Assembly: GCA_023014485.1 (NCBI GenBank) | Contig: JAJOZX010002361.1 | Span: 97,501 to 161,500, forward strand | Length of the DNA stretch: 64,000 nt | Direction: 5' to 3' | DNA from: Bathynomus jamesi | Lineage: Eukaryota; Arthropoda; Malacostraca; Isopoda; Cirolanidae | Shown here: in pieces, positions 57,293 to 64,000 of the stretch | Layout of the letters: each line of letters begins with the position of its first letter | How positions within the stretch are numbered: position 1 is the first letter of the stretch | Translations under genes and position numbers: made by a program | Notes under the pieces: model-generated | What the model saw: only the letters and a program-made list of their open reading frames with translations | Database searches by the model: none | What the model was told of the DNA's origin: nothing

Positions 57293-57540
57293 CGCGATTT
57301 TATCATCATTTGTATATATTGTTGCAACATCTTGCAACAGTGCATTGCAACAATATATATATCTATCTATATGGTGGAACTTTAAGATTATTTTTTACGA
57401 TAATGCAGCACTGCAATAGGAAATTACCAAACTGCAATAAATACGTTTTGAAAAATATGTTTAATTATTCTGTTCACCATATATATATATAAAAAATGAA
57501 TTATCCACATCCAATTTCGTGACATTTATTTTAATTACAG

Positions 57541-57693
57541 GACCGATAGGGAGTTAGATCGTATTATAGCTACTTTTGACGAAAGGATGGTTTCTCCGCC
57601 CAGCCAACCCAGCAATCTGGATACAGAAGTAAGTCGTGGTATTGGCACGGGTCAATGAGTGCCAGTTTGTAGGGATGATGATGTAAGTATTTT
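57541..57693 (+). pseudogene. duplicate copy of exon 2
   Basis: TTTTAATTACAG acceptor, then DRELDRIIATFDERMVSPPS and SNLDTEV. A 4-bp insertion (AGTAAGTCG) shifts the frame and creates a GTAAGT inside the exon. It lies upstream of the better copy at 58197. Its variant residues (DERMVSPP) match the right arm's exon better than the neighbouring copy does. Confidence 0.6.
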
Positions 57694-57820
57694 TAGGTTA
57701 TATAGTATGCTTTTACTTTTCTTGTGGAATCGTGAACAATAACTTTGAGTAGGCCAGGTTAGGCTACGACAGGATAGGCTATATTGTGTCCCTGTTATAT
57801 ATATATATATATATATATAT

Positions 57821-57958
57821 GCGCCTCGGTGGTGTAGTGGTTAGCGTCGCTGACTACGAATCCATCGGCCCCGGGTTCGAGACCCGACGGCAGCCGGCGC
57901 GCAGCGAAACCCAGCTGTTCATCCTTCCACACAATAAAAAAAAGAAAGTGGTTGGTAG
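57821..57958 (+). repeat. tRNA-derived SINE (tRNA-Arg-like head)
   Basis: A box TGGTGTAGTGGTTAGCG and B box GGGTTCGAGACCC, with CTGACTACGAATCC in the anticodon-arm position, resembling tRNA-Arg(ACG). The 5' GCGCCTCGGT does not pair with a matching 3' acceptor strand, so it is a SINE head, followed by an A-rich stretch. Confidence 0.7.
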
Positions 57959-57965
57959 ATAAATG

Positions 57966-58107
57966 GGTACCCTAGGTGGCCTAGTGGTTAAGACGCTGAG
58001 CTGCTGATGGGGCGTGGTTCGGATTCCACGCTAAACTGTAGGTCTAAGGTGGAGTGAAAAGCTTGACCTTCGTCAGAATGAACAATTCGGGCGGAAGCTA
58101 ACCAAAG

Positions 58108-58112
<5 letters not shown>
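57966..58112 (+). repeat. second tRNA-like SINE with LINE-E-type tail
   Basis: A box TGGCCTAGTGGTTAAGACGC, B box GTGGTTCGGATTCCACG. The tail GCTTGACCTTCGTCAGAATG...GGGCGGAAGC...AAAGGTA then (TA)n matches the 3' UTR end of LINE family E at 45215-45275. Confidence 0.7.
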
Positions 58113-58144
<32 letters not shown>

Positions 58145-58502
58145 ACACAAATCGAATTATCCGCATCCAATTTCGTGACATTTATTTTAATTACAGGACC
58201 GAAACGGAGTTGGATCGTATTATAGCCACTTTTGGCGAAAGGGTGATAAATGAAATGGTAGCTACTCCGCCTAGCCAACCCAGCGATCTGGATACAGAAG
58301 TCGTGGTATTGGCACGGGACAGCGAGTGCCTGTTTGTAGAGGAGCTAATGTAAGTATTTTTGAGGATAAGAACAAAACCCAATATATTTTCATTTATTAA
58401 ATAGCAGAAAACATGTACAAAAAGGGTCAGTGCCCGTTACATAAAACTTAATGGCTACAGCTACAAATGTATATACAGTTTTACACAATATAGATATACA
58501 CC

Positions 58503-58961
58503 TTACACATTACAAGGGGGTGCTAACATATGGGAACTTTTTTTATTTGTGTCGCATAAATCAAATAATTTTAAAAAATTCATAAAACTCTTCCCACGTG
58601 ACATATGCATGAGAAACAAAATGCAATACAACCCGCATGTTTCAGTATAATATCCTTGGAAACGATATGGATTCCAAATAATCTCTGGCACGCCTAGTTG
58701 CGCTATAAACTTCACAATTTCCGAGTCATTCTACGGTGGAAATCCGAGTGAGTCAAAATAGTACAATCTTTCCTTAGTTTTAAAATAGATTGCAAACCAA
58801 TGAATACCCTCAGCACCCACAATGTCAGTGTTAACGACAACCTCGTACCAGTTTCTCATACTAGCCAGCTTCACTATTTCATTCTTTGCAAAAACACCGA
58901 TAAATTTGGAACGCGTGAAGCGGTCACTATTCATTACTCTCTGAATTGTATTCGCATTCAT
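58503..58961 (-). pseudogene. adenain-type (C5) cysteine protease, left-arm copy
   Basis: Reads from a Met at 58961 (MNANTIQRVMNSDRF). It has the GAEGIHWFAIYF motif with the catalytic His, YYFDSLGFP with the acidic residue, and TETCGLYCILFL with the catalytic Cys preceded by a conserved Gln (RFQGYY). A premature stop follows the FDSLGFPP segment at about 58730, replacing a Trp codon of the other copy. The C-terminus beyond MSRGKS is longer than in the right arm. Adenain-type proteases process capsid proteins during virion maturation. Confidence 0.85.
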
Positions 58962-59022
58962 TTTAAAAACCTGTGGTGACGCTCCTGAGACGATCAACCT
59001 CTATTAGTGTCTGATTCTAGAT

Positions 59023-59500
59023 CAGGGCCGACCAACCCCATGCCCGCGTGCCAAAAGTTGCCCGTTTGACTTTTGGAGGTTGCCCGCCTCAGAAATAATA
59101 ACTAAAAAAATATATTAATTCTATAAAAAAATTAAAATAAATAAAAAATTAAATAAAAAATAAAAAAAATTATTATATGCACAATCAGTGATATATACTG
59201 TTTGTTTTAGACGCCAATATTTCCCTACCCTTCAGAATCTTAGTGACTTTGCTACCGCCTCGACGTTGTTTCTTGTCGATCGCTTTACCACACAGAACAT
59301 TGTATTCAGAAGTAAGTTTTATTTGTAATTTTTAAGATTTTGTATTTAGCAAAAGTTTAGTATAAATTTACTTTGATAAACGGTTATTTACAGTTATTAA
59401 TTGTGATATTTTAATGATAATGATAAAATATTAAGGTGGCCCGCTTGACTTTTGATTTTTTATAAAGTGGACCGCTGACAAAACAACTTGGCCGGCCCTG
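59023..59500. mobile_element. non-autonomous hAT element in the left-arm capsid tail
   Basis: 478 bp starting CAGGGCCGACCAA and ending TTGGCCGGCCCTG, flanked by exact 8-bp duplications TTCTAGAT at 59015-59022 and 59501-59508. The right arm has the empty site, GTATCTAGAATCAC, at about 60983-60996. It splits the capsid C-terminus between its YLE and DNLIEVDR-like region. Confidence 0.95.
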
Positions 59501-59510
59501 TTCTAGATAC

Positions 59511-59770
59511 ACGAGTGCACTTATAGGCGCGTCTATAGGTTTGGCAAACTCCAACCTCACTGAGATGTTCCCGCTCTGTTGTGGACTTAAATGCGTATTT
59601 ACGCCAGCAGTTAAGTCTGGCGTAATGTGCTCTAAGCGTATGAAACCTATGGCTGATAATTTTTTCAACTGATATAAGCTGAGGACGCTACTCTCACGAA
59701 TCATAGATTGACTAATACTCGCCGAGGGAGGTGGCACTATTTCTGACTCGTCATAGCACGTTTCATCCAT
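59511..59770 (-). pseudogene. unknown N-terminus fused to a capsid C-terminal tail
   Basis: From 59770: MDETCYDESEIVPPPSASIS, then SVLSLYQLKKLSAIGFIRLE, then at about 59626 it joins ITPDLTAGVN...HLSPQQSGNISV and LEFAKPIDAPISALVYLE, which is the capsid tail shared with the right arm. The first 47 residues have no match elsewhere in the window. The join coincides with the inner edge of the inverted repeat, so it is a rearrangement junction. The N-terminal part may come from another gene of the element. Confidence 0.55.
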
Positions 59771-59782
59771 CCGTGTAGTTCA

Positions 59783-61046
59783 CAATGCTGTAAATCAGAA
59801 CTGTCCCTCTTTGATATGCCACCTACCCAGGTCTCTATTGAACATAGTGACTTTATTACAATTAACCCGTTAAACACAATTAGTTCCCCGAGTGCTCCTA
59901 TAGAATTCGTGATACCCAGCTCAGGTCCTTACTTTTTTGACCCGAGTTGCATGCACATGTTAAACTACGCATAGCCCATTCTTACTGAACGGACTGCGAT
60001 GATAGTTACGCTTCCTACCCTGAAACCAACTTTCTGCACTCCATATTCAGTCAGTGTGACGTATATTTAAATCAGACTAACATCTCGGCAGGCACGGGGT
60101 GCTATCACCTCCGAGCCTATCTGGAAAATGTCCTCAACTTTTCAAAAGAAGCTAAGGACACCTTTTTAACCGCCGAGAGGTATTACCACACTAAAGACGA
60201 GAATGGTATAACGGATAAATTTAAAAATTCTGAAAAGAAGATATACGAGTGTTTTGGACGCCTGCATACAGACTTCACATTCCACGAGAAGTTGCTTATG
60301 AACGGGGTGGATATGAAAATAAAGCTTACCCGCACGAACCCTGAGATCTGCATAAATCTGGAGACTGACCAAGAAGAAGGCGCGAAACCCGTTGTGATAC
60401 ACATCATGGAAACGTATTTGCGTATACGCCGAGTGAAATTAAGTTCCCCGAAGCAAATAGAAATTGAGAAAGATTTAATACACCAGAGTAAAATATCCAA
60501 TTAACAGGGTACAGATCAAACTGTACACGATCCCCGCAGTGCTGGCATCGAAGCAGCTAGAAAACGTTGCTCTTGGAGTCCTACCTAAAAGAATATTAAT
60601 TGGAATGCAAGACCACGCCTCGACGAATGGAAAATATAAAAAGTGCCTTAAAATTCAAGAATTTCGGCCTTAAAAATATTACTCTATACGTAAATGGCAT
60701 CGCTCTGGGTGGAGTAATGAATATGGATTACTCAACAGATGCTGTGTTCCCGCTCTGCACGAGAGCATATAGTAGTCTGGCTCATAATACAGGCGCCTGT
60801 GATGAACTTGGTTTTGGCATAACGCTGAAAGAATTTGTGGAAGAATTGAACATTTACTCATTTGATATTACGCCAGATTTAACTGCTGGCGTAAATAAGC
60901 ATTTAAGTCCACAACAGAGCGGGAACATCTCAGTGAGGTTGGAGTTTGCCAAACCTATAGACGCGCCTATAAGTGCACTCGTGTATCTAGAATCACAGGC
61001 ACTAATAGAGGTTGATCGTTTCAGGAGCGTCAACCCAGATTTTTAA
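59783..61046 (+). pseudogene. Polinton/adintovirus-like capsid protein (F54H12.2-like)
   Basis: Segments in order: MPPTQVSIEHSDFITINPLN and IEFVIPSSGPYFFDPSCMHM (59816-59965), SYASYPETNFLHSIFSQCDV (about 60020), HLRAYLENVLNFSKEAKDTF (60108), FTFHEKLLMNGVDMKIKLTR (60280), TYLRIRRVKLSSPKQIEI (60415), YTIPAVLASKQLENVALGVL (60530), GLKNITLYVNGIALGGVMNM (60670), ITPDLTAGVN (60867) and LIEVDRFRSVNPDF with stop at 61046. These match the layout of proteins often annotated F54H12.2-like, which correspond to virion/major capsid proteins of Polinton-type elements. A stop or shift near 59975 and shifts near 60500 and 60660 inactivate it. The capsid role is family knowledge, not shown here. Confidence 0.8.
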
Positions 61047-61047
61047 A

Positions 61048-61428
61048 ATGAATGCGAATACAATTCAGAGAGTAATGAATAGTGACCGCTTCACGCGTTC
61101 CAAATTTATCGGTGTTTTTGCGAAGAATGAAATATTGAAGCTGGCTAGTACGAGAAACTGGTACGAGGTTATCGTTAACACCGACATTGTGGGTGCGGAG
61201 GGTATTCATTGGTTTGCAATCTATTTTAAAACTAAGGAAAGATTGTACTATTTTGATTCACTCGGATTTCCACTGTGGAATGACTCGGCAATTGTGAAGT
61301 TTATAGTGCAACTAGGCGTGCCAGAGATTATTTGGAATCCATATCGTTTCCAAGGATATTATACTGAAACATGCGGGTTGTATTGCATTTTGTTTCTCAT
61401 GCATATGTCACGTGGGAAGAGTTTATGA
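61048..61428 (+). pseudogene. adenain-type (C5) cysteine protease, right-arm copy
   Basis: ATG at 61048, two bases after the capsid stop. His54 in GIHWFA, Asp70 in YYFDSLG, Gln102 in RFQGYY and Cys109 in TETCGLYC form the complete adenain-like catalytic set at the spacing known for adenovirus protease. The 126-residue frame ends at SRGKSL because a T-run is one base shorter than in the left arm; the left arm continues for about 40 more codons. All catalytic residues are intact, but the protein is C-terminally truncated. Confidence 0.85.
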
Positions 61429-61688
61429 ATTTTTTAAAATTATTTGATTTATGCGACACAAATATGAACGATAAAAGTGTATGCAGACAGATAAAAAAAA
61501 AGTTCCCATATGTTAATACCCCTTGAAATGTGTAAGGTGTATATTTATATTGTGTAAAGCTGTATATACATTTGTAGCTGTAGCCATTAAGATTTACGTA
61601 ACGGACACTGACCCTTTTTGTACATGCTTTCTGCTATTTAATAAATGAAAATATATTAGGTTTTGTTCTTATCCTCAAAAATACCTAC

Positions 61689-62171
61689 ATTAGCTCCTCT
61701 ACAAACTGGCACTCGCTGTCCCGTGCCAATACCACGACTTCTGTATCCAGATCGCTGGGTTGGCTGGGCGGAGAAACCATCCTTTCGTCAAAAGTAGCTA
61801 TAATACGATCTAACTCCGTAATGGTCCTATAATTAAAATAAATGTCACGAAATTGGATGCGGATAATTCGTTTTGTAAGCACTATATATGTGGTGAACAG
61901 ACAATTAAACATTTTTCAAAACGTATTTATTGCAGTGCTGCATTATCGTAAAAAATAATATTAAAGTTGCACCATATACATATATATATTGTTGCAATGC
62001 AATGTTGCAAGATGTTGCAACAATATATACAAATGATGATATAATCGCGATGGAAACAGAAAATAATTAAACACAATGGGAATAACTTTTACGTTGTAGA
62101 AAAATTCAGAACAAAAGGAATTTAGATTGCCAATTATAAACGAGAAAATACATCTTTAAATTATCGAGAAA

Positions 62172-62231
<60 letters not shown>

Positions 62232-62634
62232 TGCGGGAACAGAAAATAATTGAACATATTTTTCGAAACGCGTTTATTGACATCTTTTATAAGTTAACGC
62301 TGAGTGAACGGCAAAATATAATCACTTACATTTCAATTGAATTGCCTGTAGGATCTTCCACTGCGTCGCAGTTTTCAGCGATACTCTGGATAGATAAAAA
62401 TTCGTCCTGGTCTATAGCATTGAAGAGATGTAGCGCTGCGTGAGCGTAATTGACATCGCCCTCCAACAGGTCGTGGGTGTTGTACAAAGGCAGCTGGCGT
62501 GTAAGCCTGCTTAGCAGCCAACTCGAGAGCATGGAGCCGATCCACAGAGTTGTGATTGCGTGCTCCATGAAATCTGGGGGTGGCAGCGGTAAATTTTGGG
62601 CGGGGCTTGACTCGGAGGCATGTATAGCATCCAA
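61689..62634 (-). pseudogene. small spliced gene of unknown function (right arm)
   Basis: Exon 1 is on the minus strand ending at 62330 (GDVNYAHAALHLFNAIDQDE), donor GTAAGTG. The frame is open upstream to 62634, but that extension includes locally duplicated sequence and is doubtful. Exon 2 is 61826-61689: acceptor TTTTAATTATAG, ITELDRIIATFDERMVSPPS, donor now GTAGGTAT rather than GTAAGT. Exon 2 is 138 bp, 15 bp shorter than the left copy at 58197, keeping the phase. Function unknown. Confidence 0.6.
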
Positions 62635-62907
62635 CCCGAGCGCCTGGGCCGACCCACAGAGTTATGATTGGCTGCCCCCATCAAATCTGGGTGTGCCATT
62701 TGTTCCGATGCGTGGGACGTTATCTGGATACAAATTTTATTTTTCTATGATAATCTTAAAGCTCCTATCGTAACGCAAACCTTGGAAAAACTTAGAGCAA
62801 ATATTGGTTTAAGATTTGAGAAACATCTGCCTGTTTTTAAAATTATCTTTAAACGTGGTTGACCCATGAAATCTTTGTTTACGCTCAGATTAGGAATATT
62901 AAAATTT

Positions 62908-63030
62908 GGCGCCCTGTCAGAAATTCTTATCATGAAGCCGACCTTGGAACAATCACAAAGACACTAATGTCTTTGCGATTGCTTCAAGGTCGGCTTCATG
63001 ATAAGAATTTCTGACAGGGTGCCAAATTAA
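62908..63030. repeat. terminal foldback at the right arm edge
   Basis: GGCGCCCTGTCAGAAATTCT...GAAGCCGACCTTGGAACAAT is followed directly by its near-perfect inverted copy ending CTGACAGGGTGCCAAATT. The arms are about 57 bp. The left arm edge has only one of these halves. Confidence 0.85.
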
Positions 63031-63077
63031 TATTCCAATATTAATATTCCAATATATATATATATATATATATATAT

Positions 63078-63860
63078 TAGTGATGTAGGTCACATCCGCA
63101 TCCGCACAACATCCGCACATTTTCTCGCATCCGCACCCGCATCCGCACTTTGGACTGCGGATGTCGTGCGGATGTGGACCGTTGAGATAAAACGTCAATA
63201 ATAAGTGGAAATTATCAAATTCTACTATATTAATAGAACTAGTTCATTGTGCGCAAAAGTGATGCAAGCGACAAGACGAGAGGCTGTTCTTGTATGAAGT
63301 TACTCTCTTGCAACCTACTTAGATCCACGTTACAAAGCTGTTATTTTCACCTAGTACATTAGAACGAGTTAAATCATCACTTGGCAAAGCAGTTGAAGAG
63401 CTTCAATCTCTTGAATCTGTCGCTTCGCCACCCACCAAAAGAATAAAAGTTTCAGTGACAGAACCAACACCTTCAACAAGCAAATCTATCACAGAATCTC
63501 TCTCTCAGTTTTTTGAGTCAAGCAGCAATGACGAGACCTACGCGATGATGTCAAAAGATGTAGTAAAAATGATCGAGAGCTATCACCAAGAAAAACGCCT
63601 GGCTGCATGTGATAATCCTATTAGTTGGTGGAAAAATACGCAGAATATCTACATACTTGAGTAAACTTGCAAGGAAACATTTAGCCTGTCCTCCAACAAG
63701 CGTGCCAAGCGAGAGATTATTTAGCAGTGCTGGATTAATATATGATGAAAAGAGAAACAGACTGGCAGCAGAAAAGGCAGAAAAATTAATGTTCATTAAG
63801 CATAACCTTCCTATAATTAAGTTTGAATATTAAACGATGAACATCTTAGTTTACTTTATT
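63078..63860 (+). mobile_element. hAT element, 5' terminus and transposase remnant
   Basis: Starts near TAGTGATGTAGGTCACATCC, followed by repeated GCATCCGCAC motifs in both orientations (63090-63180), a subterminal array typical of hAT ends. The transposase tail at 63275-63833 follows. The 3' terminus was not identified before the window ends. Confidence 0.6.
63275..63833 (+). pseudogene. hAT transposase C-terminus (ZBED-like)
   Basis: Segments: a LERVKSSLGKAVEELQ-like region, TEPTPSTSKSITESLSQFFE, YHQEKRLAACDNPISWWKNT, then, after a one-base shift near 63650, STYLSKLARKHLACPPTSVP and SERLFSSAGLIYDEKRNRLA, ending KHNLPIIKFEY. The P(P)TSVPSERLFSSAG motif is the signature of the hAT dimerisation domain. 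N-terminal and DDE parts are missing or scrambled. Confidence 0.85.
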
Positions 63861-64000
63861 TTAATTACTCATTTATAAATATGCCTAATAAAACTTTAAA
63901 CTTAATATAAATAGTTATCAAGCTAATTAAAGATCTCTTTCTATAAGGGTGGAGGTTGGGGAAAGAGGTCGGGTAACACAATTATGATTTCTAATTGTGG

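Larger units (their letters stand above)
56654..58349 (+). pseudogene. small spliced gene of unknown function (left arm)
   Basis: Exon 1 is 56654-56793: tandem ATGs, then EGDVNYAHAALHLFNAVDQD and an acidic end, with donor GTAAGTG. Exon 2 is 58197-58349: acceptor TTTTAATTACAG, TETELDRIIATFGERVINEM, SQPSDLDTEVVVLARDSECL, donor GTAAGT. Both exons end in the same phase (AT|G), so exon 2 (153 bp) is symmetric. Any downstream exon is not found. The protein is short and acidic, with no domain I recognise. The right arm keeps the same exons and splice sites. The intron now carries SINEs and TA repeats. Confidence 0.6.
56143..59626. repeat. left arm of the inverted repeat
   Basis: Matches the right arm in reverse. 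It is longer because it contains two SINEs (57821-58112), a duplicated 158-bp block (56993-57292), a duplicated exon, TA tracts and the hAT element at 59023-59500. The outer 56160-56360 segment has a short frame (SDRAPNFNIPNLSVNKDFMG) that the right arm also keeps (62933-62745), but I cannot say whether it is coding. Confidence 0.8.
56143..62966. mobile_element. decayed Polinton/adintovirus-like element as a giant inverted repeat
   Basis: The left arm (56143-59626) and right arm (60866-62966) are inverted copies interrupted by later insertions; the centre (59627-60865) is unique. Gene content per arm from the outside in: a small spliced gene pointing inward, a protease, and the capsid gene's 3' end pointing outward. 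The centre carries the rest of one capsid gene. A capsid gene followed directly by an adenain-type protease is characteristic of Polintons/adintoviruses. DNA polymerase B, integrase and packaging ATPase are absent. The shared outer edge is at ACTAATGTCTTTGCGATTG. All coding copies have lesions, so this is an old endogenous remnant. Confidence 0.75.
60866..62966. repeat. right arm of the inverted repeat
   Basis: The cleaner arm: it has the uninterrupted capsid tail, the protease and one copy of each exon of the spliced gene. Near 62480-62580 it differs from the left arm: the left arm's TATA-box segment is replaced by a second copy of the nearby TCACAACTCTGTGGATCGGC region. Confidence 0.8.

Noticed and set aside
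57821..57905. Possible tRNA gene
   Set aside because: Good A and B boxes, but the acceptor stem does not pair and an A-rich tail follows, so it is a tRNA-derived SINE.
56143..62966. Host gene cluster rather than a viral-type element
   Set aside because: The protease has the full adenain-type catalytic set and lies next to a Polinton-type capsid frame, and the whole block is inverted-duplicated and broken.

Overview
This window looks like repeat-dominated nuclear DNA from an arthropod, most likely a decapod crustacean. The reasons are interstitial TTAGG/CCTAA runs (the arthropod telomere motif), very long TA, CA and TTA microsatellites, spliceosomal introns, and dense non-LTR retrotransposons and TA-target DNA transposons of the kinds common in crustaceans. 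I found no convincing host protein-coding gene and no bacterial gene, rRNA gene, intact tRNA gene or CRISPR array. Almost every long reading frame is a piece of a mobile element, a TA-repeat artefact, or a shadow of one of these.

Layout. 0-5.6 kb: a 394-bp near-perfect hairpin transposon, a LINE tail, a 5S-rRNA-derived SINE, and several small inverted-repeat elements. 5.6-10.6 kb: a hAT element with an 8-bp target duplication, invaded by a LINE, which was invaded by a second LINE with a 13-bp target duplication. 11-18.5 kb: SINEs, LINE scraps, long TA tracts, and a mariner derivative inside another small element. 18.9-21.5 kb: a CR1-type LINE on the minus strand carrying a precise Helitron insertion and a hairpin element. 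22-28 kb: tandem repeats, hairpin elements and a LINE reverse transcriptase. 28-31 kb: a jockey-like LINE. 31-35.3 kb: a DNA transposon of a superfamily I cannot name, interrupted by a Tc1/mariner-like element. 37-42 kb: a decayed LINE with further insertions. 42.7-44.2 kb: a nearly complete mariner-like element. 45-50.8 kb: a near full-length LINE whose first ORF carries a PHD-like finger and three CCCH zinc fingers, with a candidate solo LTR in its endonuclease. 52-56 kb: more LINEs, one inside a mariner.

The most interesting part is 56.1-63.0 kb: a decayed Polinton/Maverick (adintovirus)-like element arranged as a giant inverted repeat. A roughly 1.2-kb centre holds most of a double-jelly-roll-type capsid gene. 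Both arms hold the capsid tail, an adenain-type cysteine protease, and a small spliced gene of unknown function with conserved splice sites. No DNA polymerase B, integrase or packaging ATPase is present, so this is a defective or rearranged derivative. It was later hit by a hAT element and SINEs. The two arms carry different lesions.

Many insertions here can be proved from the sequence alone, because the interrupted reading frame rejoins in frame when the insert is removed or because target duplications flank it. The window is therefore a readable stratigraphy of successive transposition events.
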